Positions 7,485 through 16,005 of a DNA stretch of 64,000 nt are shown one piece after another; within the stretch, counting starts at the first letter, position 1; each line of letters starts with the position of its first letter. The notes below the pieces were generated by a model. It searched no databases and was not told the DNA's origin. It was given only the letters and a program-made list of their open reading frames with translations. A program made the translations under genes and the position numbers. The stretch comes from Rhizorhabdus sp049889055 (GTDB lineage: Bacteria > Pseudomonadota > Alphaproteobacteria > Sphingomonadales > Sphingomonadaceae). Location of the stretch: the NCBI RefSeq assembly GCF_049889055.1, contig NZ_JBLTWO010000001.1, positions 744,001 to 808,000 on the forward strand, written 5' to 3'.

Positions 7485-8750
7485 TCAGTCCACGAACAGC
7501 AGCGCCGGCGTCTCCAGAAGACGCTTGAGCGCCTGCACGAAACTGGCGGCGTCCCAGCCATCGACGACACGGTGATCGCACGAGATCGACAGGTTCATCA
7601 GCTTGGCAGCCACCACCTGCCCGTCGCGGAACACCGGCCGCTCGACCACCTTGTTCGGCCCGATGATCGCCACCTCGGGCCGGTTGATCACCGGCGTCGT
7701 CGCGATGCCGCCCAGCGGGCCGAGCGAGGTAATCGTCAGGGTCGAGCCCGACAGTTCGTCCGACTTCGCCTTGCCGCTGCGCGCCGCTTCGGCCAGCCGC
7801 ACGATCTCCGACGCCAGCTGCCAGACATTGCGCGCCTCGGCGTTGCGGATCACCGGGACCATCAACCCGGCATCGGTCTGCGTCGCCATGCCCAGATGCA
7901 CCGCGCCCGAGCGGGTCACGACCCCCGCCTCGTCGTCGTAGCGCGCGTTGATCATCGGGAAGTCGGGCAGCGTCCTGCAGATCGCCGTGATCAGCAACGG
8001 CAGCATCGTCAGCTTCGGCTTGGCCCCGCGCGTCGCATTGAGGTCGGTGCGCAGCGCCTCCAGCTTGGTGACATCGATCTCCTCGACATAGGTGAAGTGG
8101 GGGATGGCGCGCTTGGCCGCCGCCATATTCTCCGCGATCCGGCGGCGCAGGCCGATCACCTTGACCTGCTCGTCGCCGCGCGCGGCACCGGGCGCGCGGT
8201 AGCCGCCGCCGGCATTGTAGGTCAGGAAGGCGTCCAGATCGGCATGGCGCACGCGCCCGTCCGCCGCCGCCTTCACCTGCGCCAGATCGATGCCCAGATC
8301 CTTCGCCCGCTGGCGCACCGCCGGGGACGCGAGCACGCGGTGCCGCTCGGTTGGTGCCGGTTCGGGCTCCTGAGCCGCAGCGACGACGGGCGCAGCCTCG
8401 GGCTTCGCCTCGACCGGTGTCGGCATGGGATCGGGCTTGACCACCTGTGCGACCTCGACCGGGGCAACCTCGACGACCGGCGCCGGCGCCTCTTCGACCG
8501 CCGCATCGCGCTCGACCTCGAACACTGCCAGGATCGAACCGATCGCCACCTGCTCGCCGACCTCCCCGGTCAGCCGCACCACCCGGCCCGCCACCGGCGC
8601 GGTCATCTCGACCGTCGCCTTGTCGGTCATCAGGTCGGCCAGCGGCGCGTCCTCCTCGACCATATCGCCCACCGCCACATGCCAGGCGACGATCTCCGCC
8701 TCGGCTATGCCCTCGCCGATGTCGGGAAGCTTGAATTCATAGGTCGCCAT
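7485..8750 (-). CDS. bkdB: Branched-chain 2-oxoacid dehydrogenase E2 (dihydrolipoyl acyltransferase)
   Basis: 421 residues in three parts: an N-terminal lipoyl domain with the lipoylated Lys in DLMTDKATVEM (about 40-50), a Pro/Ala/Val/Glu-rich linker, a peripheral subunit-binding domain (VLASPAVRQRAKDLGID, about 135-175), and a catalytic domain ending in DHRVVDGWDAASFV with the active-site His and Asp. It transfers the branched acyl group to CoA. The gene starts 6 bases after the E1beta stop, the third gene of E1alpha-E1beta-E2. No E3 lipoamide dehydrogenase gene follows, so E3 must be shared from elsewhere. Confidence 0.92.
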   Translation of the reverse strand: MATYEFKLPDIGEGIAEAEIVAWHVAVGDMVEEDAPLADLMTDKATVEMTAPVAGRVVRLTGEVGEQVAIGSILAVFEVERDAAVEEAPAPVVEVAPVEVAQVVKPDPMPTPVEAKPEAAPVVAAAQEPEPAPTERHRVLASPAVRQRAKDLGIDLAQVKAAADGRVRHADLDAFLTYNAGGGYRAPGAARGDEQVKVIGLRRRIAENMAAAKRAIPHFTYVEEIDVTKLEALRTDLNATRGAKPKLTMLPLLITAICRTLPDFPMINARYDDEAGVVTRSGAVHLGMATQTDAGLMVPVIRNAEARNVWQLASEIVRLAEAARSGKAKSDELSGSTLTITSLGPLGGIATTPVINRPEVAIIGPNKVVERPVFRDGQVVAAKLMNLSISCDHRVVDGWDAASFVQALKRLLETPALLFVD

Positions 8751-8756
8751 GTCGGA

Positions 8757-9797
8757 TCAATCCTGCATCACGCGCTTGAGCGCCTGGGTGAGACGGACGG
8801 GGCCGGGGAAATAGGCCCATTCGAGGCTGTGCGGATAAGGCGTGTCCCAGCCGGTCACGCGCTGCACGGGGGCCTCGAGCCAGTGGAAGCAATGTTCCTG
8901 GATGAGCGCCGAAAGCTCGGCGCCATAGCCGGCGGTCTTCGTCGCCTCGTGCACCACGACGCAGCGGCCGGTCTTCTTCACCGAGGCTGCGACCGCCTCG
9001 ATGTCGAGCGGGACCAGGGTGCGCAGGTCGATGATCTCGGCGTCGACGCCGCTCTCCTCGACCACGCCCTTCGCTACATGGACCATGGTGCCGTAGCAGA
9101 GGATGGTGACGTCGCCGCCCTCGCGCACGACCTTCGCCTTGCCCAGTTCGATCCGGTAATGGCCCGTCGGCACCTCGCTTTCGGGAAAGCGGCTCCATGG
9201 CGCCACCGGGCGGTCATAATGGCCGTCGAACGGGCCATTGTAGATGCGCTTGGGCTCGAAGAAGATGACCGGGTCATTGTCCTCGATCGCGGCGATCAGC
9301 AGGCCCTTGGCATCATAAGGGTTGGACGGGATCACCGTCTTGAGCCCTGCAACATGGGTGAAGATGCCCTCGGGGCTCTGGCTGTGCGTCTGCCCACCGA
9401 AAATGCCGCCACCGAAGGGCGTCCGCACCGTGATCGGCGCGGTATACTCGCCCGCCGAGCGATAGCGCAGCCGCGCCGCTTCCGACACCAGCTGGTCGAG
9501 CGCGGGATAGATATAGTCGGCGAACTGGATCTCGGGCACCGGGCGCAGGCCATAGGTCGCCATGCCGACCGCCACGCCGATGATGCCGCACTCGCTGATC
9601 GGCGTATCGAACACGCGAGTCTTGCCGTAGCGCTTCTGCAGCCCCTCGGTCGCCTTGAAGACGCCGCCGAAGAAGCCGACATCTTCGCCGAGCACGACGA
9701 TGCCCTCGTCGCGCTCCATCGACACGTCGAGCGCCGAGTTGATCGCCTGGATCATGTTCATGGTGCGGGTGCCGCCCGCCGCCTGCTCCGCGCTCAT
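8757..9797 (-). CDS. bkdA2: Branched-chain 2-oxoacid dehydrogenase E1, beta subunit
   Basis: 346 residues from ATG 9797 (MSAEQAAGGTRTMNMI). The transketolase-like pyrimidine-binding domain is clear (GEDVGFFGGVFKATEGLQ, DTPISECGIIGVAVGMA, EIQFADYIYPALDQLVSEAA), followed by the C-terminal transketolase domain. With E1alpha it decarboxylates the keto acids of Leu, Ile and Val. Its ATG overlaps the E1alpha stop as ATGA (9794-9797), coupling the subunits. This fits with the leucine pathway genes at 25.6-30.9 kb that act on the next steps. Confidence 0.93.
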   Translation of the reverse strand: MSAEQAAGGTRTMNMIQAINSALDVSMERDEGIVVLGEDVGFFGGVFKATEGLQKRYGKTRVFDTPISECGIIGVAVGMATYGLRPVPEIQFADYIYPALDQLVSEAARLRYRSAGEYTAPITVRTPFGGGIFGGQTHSQSPEGIFTHVAGLKTVIPSNPYDAKGLLIAAIEDNDPVIFFEPKRIYNGPFDGHYDRPVAPWSRFPESEVPTGHYRIELGKAKVVREGGDVTILCYGTMVHVAKGVVEESGVDAEIIDLRTLVPLDIEAVAASVKKTGRCVVVHEATKTAGYGAELSALIQEHCFHWLEAPVQRVTGWDTPYPHSLEWAYFPGPVRLTQALKRVMQD

Positions 9798-11053
9798 ATG
9801 CCGGCCGCCTTGCGCTCTTCGAGCATCTGCTCGCGCTGCTCCTCCAGATGCCAGGGCATCGTCTCGAACACGTCCTCGAACATCGGATCGAAGGACTGCT
9901 TGAGCCCGTCGTGGAGGACGCCGTTCTTCTCGGCCTCGCGCTGCGCCGCCTTCACCTGTTCGGCGACCTCGCGGTCCATCGCTGCGTGGCGCTCTTCGTT
10001 CCAGATGCCGAGGCCGATGACATGCTTCTTCAGCCGCGCGATCGGATCGCCGAGCGGCCATTTGGTGCCCTCGTCGGCCGAGCGATATTTGGTCGGGTCG
10101 TCCGAGGTCGAATGCCCCTCGGCGCGATAGGTGAAATGCTCGATCAGGGTCGGCCCATGGTTGCTGCGCGCGCGGTCCGCCGCCCATTGCGTCGCCGCAT
10201 AGACCGCCAGCGCGTCATTGCCGTCGACCCGCAGGCCGGCGATGCCATAGCCGATCGCCCGCGCCGCAAAGGTCGTCGCCTCGGCCCCAGCGAAGCCCGA
10301 GAAGGACGAGATCGCCCATTGGTTGTTGATGACGTTGAGGATGACCGGCGCGCGGTACACCGCGGCGAAGGTCATCGCCGAATGGAAGTCGCCCTCGGCA
10401 GTCGATCCCTCGCCGCACCAGGCCGCCGCGATGCGCGTGTCGCCGCGCGCGGCGCTCGCCATCGCCCAGCCGACCGCCTGCGGATATTGCGTCGTCAGAT
10501 TGCCGGAGATCGAGAAGAAATTGGCGTCGCGCACCGAATACATGATCGGCATCTGCCGGCCCTTCAGTCGATCGGCACGGTTCGAGTAGATCTGGTTGAT
10601 CATGTCGACGATCGGCCAGTCCCGCGCGATCAGCAGGCCCTGCTGGCGATAGCTCGGAAAGCACATATCGTCATAGTCGAGCGCATGGGCCGCCGCTATC
10701 GAGGTCGCCTCCTCCCCGGTGCACTTCATATAGAAGCTGGTCTTGCCCTGCCGCTGCGCACGGTAGAGCCGCTCGTCGAAGGCGCGGGTCAGCGCCATGT
10801 TGCGCAGCATCTTTAGCAGAGTCTCGGGCGACAGGCGCGGGTCCCATGGCCCCTGCGCGGCTCCATCCTCGTCGAGGACGCGGACCATGTCATAGGACAG
10901 GTCACGCATGTCGGCGGGTGCGGTGCCGACCTCGGGGCGACGGACGGCGCCCGCGACGGGCATCGGAAAGCTGCTGTAATCGGCCTCGTCCCCAGGTCGG
11001 AACGACGGCTCCGGAACGTGCAGCGACAAAGGCGGCAGATTGCGGCCGGTCAT
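9794..11053 (-). CDS. bkdA1: Branched-chain 2-oxoacid dehydrogenase E1, alpha subunit
   Basis: 419 residues. The thiamine-diphosphate motif AAWCGEGSTAEGDFHSAMTF ending in VINNQWAI is present, as are the E1alpha hallmarks FYMKCTGEEATSIAAAHAL, FPSYRQQGLLIARD and the phosphorylation-loop equivalent YRAEGHSTSDDPTKYR. The long N-terminal extension (residues 1-60, LSLHVPEPSFRPGDEADYS) is typical of the branched-chain rather than the pyruvate enzyme. It is the first gene of the operon and follows a 150-base AT-rich leader region. Confidence 0.93.
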   Translation of the reverse strand: MTGRNLPPLSLHVPEPSFRPGDEADYSSFPMPVAGAVRRPEVGTAPADMRDLSYDMVRVLDEDGAAQGPWDPRLSPETLLKMLRNMALTRAFDERLYRAQRQGKTSFYMKCTGEEATSIAAAHALDYDDMCFPSYRQQGLLIARDWPIVDMINQIYSNRADRLKGRQMPIMYSVRDANFFSISGNLTTQYPQAVGWAMASAARGDTRIAAAWCGEGSTAEGDFHSAMTFAAVYRAPVILNVINNQWAISSFSGFAGAEATTFAARAIGYGIAGLRVDGNDALAVYAATQWAADRARSNHGPTLIEHFTYRAEGHSTSDDPTKYRSADEGTKWPLGDPIARLKKHVIGLGIWNEERHAAMDREVAEQVKAAQREAEKNGVLHDGLKQSFDPMFEDVFETMPWHLEEQREQMLEERKAAGI

Positions 11054-11104
11054 GCGCTAACCATCCTCTCATCCATTTCTGTCAGCAATACTGACTGAAA
11101 TCAT

Positions 11105-11132
11105 CTAATATGATTATGGAATAAAATTACAA
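11105..11132 (-). promoter_or_regulatory. Candidate promoter for the keto acid dehydrogenase operon
   Basis: Reading the minus strand, TTGTAA (11132-11127) and TATTAG (11110-11105) are spaced by 16 bases, in an unusually AT-rich patch between the E1alpha start (11053) and the histidine kinase stop (11205). The boxes are approximate matches to a housekeeping sigma promoter. The position is right for bkdA1-bkdA2-bkdB transcription. Confidence 0.4.
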
Positions 11133-11204
11133 GCCCTGTCGAACGCTTCGGCGAACATCCTACAACATGTCAAAGCGCCGGACAGCCTGTCGTTCGGGCG
11201 AAGG

Positions 11205-12635
11205 TCAGTCCCGAACGGGCATCCGGAAGAGGGCTTCGAGCCCGCCGCCCTCGCGATTGGCGAGGACGAGAGTGCCGCCATGCTCCTGCGCTATGGCGCG
11301 GGAAATGCTGAGGCCGAGGCCGATTCCGCCGGTCGTTCGGTTGCGCGAGGGCTCGCCGCGCTCGAATGGCCGGAACATCGATTCGAGCGCAGCGGGAGGG
11401 AGGCCCGGCCCCCGATCGGCCACGCGAATCTCGGCGACATCGCCATCGCGCCGGACCGACAGTTCGGCGCTGCCGCCATAGACGATCGCATTGTCGACGA
11501 GGTTCTGGACGAGTCGTCGCAACGCCATGGGATCGCCAAGCAGGGTGATGGGATCGACCTGCGACAGGCTGACGGCGCGACCGATTTCGCGTTCCGCTTC
11601 CACCAGTTCGCGTACCAGCCGGTCGAGCGAGAGGCTGTGCATCTCGGCGATCCCGCCCGTATCCCGCACGAAGGAGATCGTCGCGGCGATCATCGCGCGC
11701 ATCTGTTCGATGTCGCCCTGGACCTTCTGGCGCATCTCGTCCGGGGCCGCTTCGATCCGGAAGGCGATGCGCGCCAGCGGGGTGCGCAGGTCATGCGCGA
11801 TCGCGCCGATCATATTGGTCCGCTCGGTCAGATAGGCGGACAGCCGCTCCTGCATCCGGTTGAGCGCATGGGCGGTGACGCGCAATTCGGCCGGGCCTTC
11901 CTCGACGATCAGCGGTGCCTGGGGATTGGCGCCCATGCGATCGGCGGCATCGGCGATCCGCCGGATCGGCTTGGCCAGCGCACGGGCGAACAGCCAGGCG
12001 AAGGGGATGACCGCGAGCAGGCTCAACCCGAACAGCAGCAGGATGCGCTGCTGCCAGGCCGGGAAGAAGGGTCGGGGTGGCGTTCGGACGACACGCCAGC
12101 TACCCGCGTCGGTCCGATAGCCGGCGAGCACGGTGTCGAAGAAGAGCGGTTCGCCGCGCCGCACGATCACGCGCCGTTCCCTCCCCGACCGAAAGGGCAT
12201 GCCGACGCGCTGGTCCGGGCCGAAATAAAGTCGCACCCGATCGGGCGAAACGCCCAGCCGATCCGCCAGCCGGCGCGAGAAGCGGCGCGATTCGATCATC
12301 TCGGGATCGGGGCGCGGCTCTGCCGACTGCTCGCGCGTCGCCAGCAACCGGTCGCGCGGCAGGTCGTCGAGCGGCGACTGTTGGCGCCGGTCGGGGGGCG
12401 CCGGGGCTTCATGCCGCGCATCGGGCAGGTCGACCGCCTGCCATATTCGCTCGCGCGGCAGCCGTCGTCCGGCCAGCGCCTCTGCGATGTCGGACAATGA
12501 ATTGAAATCAGGCCGGGGCGGTGGCGCCACGCTGAACAGGACGATGGTGACGACGAAGACCGCCGCAACGCTGGCGAGCAACAGCAGCAGCGTCTGCCAG
12601 AAGATCGACAGTCCAGGGCGCAGCCGCGCCGTCAT
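11205..12635 (-). CDS. Sensor histidine kinase (EnvZ-like)
   Basis: 476 residues: membrane helix 1 (about 12-36), a periplasmic domain of about 155 residues rich in Arg/Pro, membrane helix 2 (about 197-217), HAMP linker, dimerisation helix with the phospho-acceptor His281 in IAHDLRTPLARI, and an ATPase domain with N-box NLVDNAIVYGG, G1 VADRGPGLP and G2 GIGLGLSISRAIAQEHGG. It is last in the seven-gene efflux operon and overlaps the response regulator gene by ATGA. It probably senses an envelope signal or the efflux substrate; the ligand is not readable. Confidence 0.9.
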   Translation of the reverse strand: MTARLRPGLSIFWQTLLLLLASVAAVFVVTIVLFSVAPPPRPDFNSLSDIAEALAGRRLPRERIWQAVDLPDARHEAPAPPDRRQQSPLDDLPRDRLLATREQSAEPRPDPEMIESRRFSRRLADRLGVSPDRVRLYFGPDQRVGMPFRSGRERRVIVRRGEPLFFDTVLAGYRTDAGSWRVVRTPPRPFFPAWQQRILLLFGLSLLAVIPFAWLFARALAKPIRRIADAADRMGANPQAPLIVEEGPAELRVTAHALNRMQERLSAYLTERTNMIGAIAHDLRTPLARIAFRIEAAPDEMRQKVQGDIEQMRAMIAATISFVRDTGGIAEMHSLSLDRLVRELVEAEREIGRAVSLSQVDPITLLGDPMALRRLVQNLVDNAIVYGGSAELSVRRDGDVAEIRVADRGPGLPPAALESMFRPFERGEPSRNRTTGGIGLGLSISRAIAQEHGGTLVLANREGGGLEALFRMPVRD

Positions 12636-13336
12636 TCGCCCTCGACCTTGAGGGTAAACATATAGCCTTCGTTACGGATCGTGCGGATCGGATCGTCGGG
12701 GCCGAGTTTCTTGCGCAACCGGCTGATCGTGACGTCGATCGCGCGGTCGAACACGTCGCTGTCGAGGCCCTTGCCGGCTTCGATGAGCTTGTCGCGGCTC
12801 AGCACACGCTGCGGGCGGTCGAGAAAGGCGGCAAGCACCCGGAATTCGGCGTCGGTGAGCGGCGCCGGCGCCGCGCCGATGCGGCGCACCTCGCGCTGGA
12901 CGATGTCGAGCGTCCACGCGCCGAAGCGGCGCACAGCGCCCTGGGTGGCGGCGGCTGCCTCCTCGCTCTTGCGGCGCAGCACCGCGCGGATGCGGGCCAG
13001 CAGCTCGCGCGGGTTGCAGGGCTTGGCCAGATAATCGTCGGCGCCGACCTCAAGGCCGATGATGCGGTCGGTGTCTTCGCCCATGGCGGACAGCATGATG
13101 ATGCCGGGGCTTCCCGGCTTGCGCAGGCGACGAAGGATCGACAAGCCATCTTCTCCCGGCATCATGAGGTCGAGAACGATCAGATCGGGGCGCTCGGCCG
13201 AGATCAGCGCATCCATTTCCACCCCGTCGGCGGCGCTTTCGACGCGCAGGCCGTTGCCGCGCAGGAAATCGGTCATCAGCGAGCGCAGGTCGGCATCGTC
13301 GTCGACGACCAGGATCAGGGGATCGCCGGCACTCAT
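12632..13336 (-). CDS. OmpR-family response regulator
   Basis: 234 residues: receiver domain (about 5-120) with the acidic pocket VVDDDAD, phospho-acceptor Asp56 in VLDLMMP and the Lys of DDYLAKP, then a winged-helix DNA-binding domain (about 140-230, VLSRDKLIEAGKG, FDRAIDVTISRLRKKLG, IRTIRNEGYMFT). It is coupled by ATGA overlaps to both the upstream EF-hand gene and the downstream kinase gene. Its probable target is the promoter ahead of the outer membrane factor gene at 18886. Confidence 0.93.
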   Translation of the reverse strand: MSAGDPLILVVDDDADLRSLMTDFLRGNGLRVESAADGVEMDALISAERPDLIVLDLMMPGEDGLSILRRLRKPGSPGIIMLSAMGEDTDRIIGLEVGADDYLAKPCNPRELLARIRAVLRRKSEEAAAATQGAVRRFGAWTLDIVQREVRRIGAAPAPLTDAEFRVLAAFLDRPQRVLSRDKLIEAGKGLDSDVFDRAIDVTISRLRKKLGPDDPIRTIRNEGYMFTLKVEGE

Positions 13337-14049
13337 TTGCGTCTTTCTCTCGCTCTATCCTTGACCCGCTCGACGCACTGGGCGTTGGCGACGATCTGGG
13401 CCGGGGTTCGGGGCAGGTCGGCAAGCGCCAGATAGCCGCGCCCTTCCTTGTCGACATCGCGGAAGCGCTCGGCTGCAGCGGCGCGATACTCGCGCAGCGA
13501 AATGGCACGGTCGAAATCCCGGTCGGACGAGGCAACCGGGTTCGGAACATTGACAAAGGAATAGCGCCCGGCACCTGCGGCACCGCCGAAATCTGGCGGT
13601 GTCGGTCGCTTACCGCCGGTCTTCGGGGGCATACCGCCCGGTGGCGGCGAGGGCGGAGCATCGCCCGTTGCTGCGCCGGCACCGGTGCCGCGCGGCTCGC
13701 CGCGAAACTGGTAGAGCCGGATTTCGGGGGCGACGTTCAGTTCATAGGCCGTGAGTTCGTCGGGCAGGATCTCGCCACTGCCGTCCTTGTCGAGCGCCGC
13801 GAAGAAGCGATCGGCGTCGAGCAGCATCTCCGCCATCGTCAACCGCCCGTCATGATCGCGATCGGCCTGATCGAACCAGCGGCGCATGGGCTGATCCGCA
13901 TCGTCCTTCGTCCGGAACGGCTCGCCGATCGGGGAGATGAACAGCGGCTGGCGGAACGGCTCCGAGCAGGGCGTGGCCGGCACCTCCTTGCGCGCGGACG
14001 CCGTGCCGGAAAGGCCGACGAGCAGCAACAGGGCGAGGACGCGTCTCAT
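13333..14049 (-). CDS. EF-hand calcium-binding exported protein
   Basis: 238 residues with a signal peptide (MRRVLALLLLVGLSGTASA). Four EF-hand loops can be placed: D63-x-D65-x-D67-G-R-L-x3-E74; D87-x-D89-x-S-G-E-I-x3-E98; D176-x-D178-x-D180-R-x-I-x3-E187, where the usual Gly is Arg; and a weaker D200-K-E-G-R-G-Y-L-x3-D211. A Gly/Pro-rich spacer (about 118-160) separates the two pairs. Periplasmic calcium binding is the inference. The gene overlaps both the permease gene and the response regulator gene, so it is an integral member of the efflux/two-component operon, which is unusual. Confidence 0.85.
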   Translation of the reverse strand: MRRVLALLLLVGLSGTASARKEVPATPCSEPFRQPLFISPIGEPFRTKDDADQPMRRWFDQADRDHDGRLTMAEMLLDADRFFAALDKDGSGEILPDELTAYELNVAPEIRLYQFRGEPRGTGAGAATGDAPPSPPPGGMPPKTGGKRPTPPDFGGAAGAGRYSFVNVPNPVASSDRDFDRAISLREYRAAAAERFRDVDKEGRGYLALADLPRTPAQIVANAQCVERVKDRARERRK

Positions 14050-15254
14050 TCGTGCCGCAGCGCCTCAATGGGGTTCAGCGAGGCGGCCCGCCGCGCCGGG
14101 AAATAGCCGAACACCACGCCGATCAACGCCGAGAAGACGAAGGCGATCAGGTTGATCTGCGCATCGAAGATGAAGGGCACCTTCAGCACCGGGGCAAGCG
14201 CCAGCGTCGAAGCGAGCGCGAGCAACAGCCCGAGCAGGCCGCCGAGGCAGGCAAGCGTCACCGCCTCGACAAGGAATTGCAGCAGCACCTCTCGCGCGAC
14301 CGCTCCGATCGCGAGCCGGATACCGATCTCGCGGGTCCGCTCCGTCACCGACACGAGCATGATGTTCATGATGCCGATCCCGCCGACGAGCAGGCTGACC
14401 GCCGCGACCGCGCCGAGCAGGGAGGTCAGGATCTGGGTCGTCCCCTGCAATGTCTCGGAAATCTGGCGCGTGTCGAAGATGTTGAAGTCGTCTTCGGCGG
14501 TAGCGTTCAGATGGCGGCGCTGGCGCAGCAGGTCGCGCAGCGACGACTGGATCGCCTGGCTGTCATAATTGGCGTCGACCGACACCATGATCGTCCGCAC
14601 GTCGCGATTGCCGGTCATCCGCCGCTGCACCGCCTTGTAGGGCATCAGCACGATGTCGTCCTGGTCGTTGCCGAAGCCGCCCTGCCCCTTGGAGGCAAGC
14701 GTGCCGATGATCTCGCAGGAGATGTTCTTGATCCGGAAGCGCTTGCCGACCGGATCCTCCTCGCGGAACAGCCGGGTGCGCACCGTATTGCCGATGATGC
14801 AGACGGCCTTGCCCGCCTGCTCCTCCGCCTCGCTGAAGATGCGCCCGCCGGTGAAGGTCCAGGGCTGCGCCACGAAATATTCGCGGTTGGTACCGTTGAT
14901 CGTCGTCGACCAGTTGGCGGCATTGTAGACGGCGGTGCCGCTCGACTGAACCAGCGGGGCGACCGCCGTCACCCCGACGATCTGGGTCCGGATTGCGTCG
15001 ATGTCCTCGATCTTGAAATCGGGCGGCTGCGGGCCGCCGCCGCCCCGCCCGAAGCCCTGGCCGGGCCGGACCTGCAGCACATTGGCGCCCAGGCTCGAAA
15101 TCTGCTCCTTGACCGCCGCCGTGGCGCCATTGCCGAGCGTGACCATCGTCACCACCGCCCAGACGCCGATCACGATGCCGAGGATCGTCAGGAAGGAGCG
15201 CAGCAGATGGCGCCGGATCTCGCGGACCGCGAGCAGGAAGGTCGTCGCCCACAT
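14046..15254 (-). CDS. MacB-type ABC transporter permease
   Basis: 402 residues from ATG 15254 (MWATTFLLAVREIRRHLLRS). It has the MacB/FtsX layout: one N-terminal membrane helix (LTILGIVIGVWAVVTMVTLG), a large periplasmic MacB_PCD domain (about 50-270), and three C-terminal helices with ERTREIGIRLAIGA and FGYFPARRAASLNPIEALRHE. Unlike E. coli MacB the ATPase is a separate gene (15289-16005). It should form a tripartite pump with the fusion protein and outer membrane factor encoded upstream. The substrate is unknown; macrolides, peptides and lipids are handled by relatives. Confidence 0.92.
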   Translation of the reverse strand: MWATTFLLAVREIRRHLLRSFLTILGIVIGVWAVVTMVTLGNGATAAVKEQISSLGANVLQVRPGQGFGRGGGGPQPPDFKIEDIDAIRTQIVGVTAVAPLVQSSGTAVYNAANWSTTINGTNREYFVAQPWTFTGGRIFSEAEEQAGKAVCIIGNTVRTRLFREEDPVGKRFRIKNISCEIIGTLASKGQGGFGNDQDDIVLMPYKAVQRRMTGNRDVRTIMVSVDANYDSQAIQSSLRDLLRQRRHLNATAEDDFNIFDTRQISETLQGTTQILTSLLGAVAAVSLLVGGIGIMNIMLVSVTERTREIGIRLAIGAVAREVLLQFLVEAVTLACLGGLLGLLLALASTLALAPVLKVPFIFDAQINLIAFVFSALIGVVFGYFPARRAASLNPIEALRHE

Positions 15255-15288
15255 CAGCAGCGCACTCCCGACGGAAGCTGGACCAGCA

Positions 15289-16005
15289 TCACGCCTTCTC
15301 TCCCGCGTCGATCCGCTCGACAAGGCCGTCACGGAAATGGATGATCGTCCGCGCATAGGCCGCCATGTCGGACTCGTGGGTGACCATCAGCACGGTGATG
15401 TCGCTGTTGCGGTTGAGGTCGGTCAGCAATTCCATGATTTCGATCGACCGCTCGGTGTCGAGATTGCCGGTCGGCTCGTCAGCCAGAAGCACGTCGGGAT
15501 GGGTCACGATCGCACGGGCGATCGCGACACGCTGCTGCTGTCCGCCCGACAGTTCGGACGGGGTGTGATCCCACCAGTCGGCGAGGCCCACCTTGTCGAG
15601 CGCGGCCATCGCGGCTTCACGACGGGCCGCTTTTTCCTCGCCGCGATAGACCAGCGGAAGCTCGACATTTTCGAGCGCGGAGGTGCGCGCCAGCAGGTTG
15701 AACCCCTGGAAGACGAAGCCGAGATAGCGACGACGGAGCAAGGCGCGCTGGTCGCGGTCGAGCCGTTCGACATGATGGCCGCGAAACAGATACTCGCCCT
15801 CGGTGGGCACATCGAGGCAGCCGAGGATGTTCATCGTAGTCGACTTGCCCGACCCAGATGGCCCCATGACCGCGACAAAATCGCCCTTGGCGATGTCGAT
15901 GTCGACACCCTTGAGCGCGGCGAAGGCGGTCGGGCCCTCGCCGAAGATCTTGCGCACTCCGCGCAGCGAGATCAGCGTCTCGCCCGACGCGACGCCTCCG
16001 GGCAT
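15289..16005 (-). CDS. MacB/LolD-type ABC transporter ATPase
   Basis: 238 residues. Walker A GPSGSGKST, Q-loop FVFQGFNLL, signature LSGGQQQRVAIARA, Walker B VLLADEPTGNLD and H-loop VTHESDMAAYA are all intact. It energises the permease encoded 34 bases downstream. Its ATG overlaps the stop codon of the fusion protein gene by one base (TGATG). Confidence 0.95.
   Translation of the reverse strand: MPGGVASGETLISLRGVRKIFGEGPTAFAALKGVDIDIAKGDFVAVMGPSGSGKSTTMNILGCLDVPTEGEYLFRGHHVERLDRDQRALLRRRYLGFVFQGFNLLARTSALENVELPLVYRGEEKAARREAAMAALDKVGLADWWDHTPSELSGGQQQRVAIARAIVTHPDVLLADEPTGNLDTERSIEIMELLTDLNRNSDITVLMVTHESDMAAYARTIIHFRDGLVERIDAGEKA

Noticed and set aside
6615..10130. A 1171-codon open frame on the plus strand
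   Set aside because: It lies opposite yebC and the keto acid dehydrogenase genes, has Arg/His/Asp-rich composition typical of the antisense of high-GC genes, and no domain.
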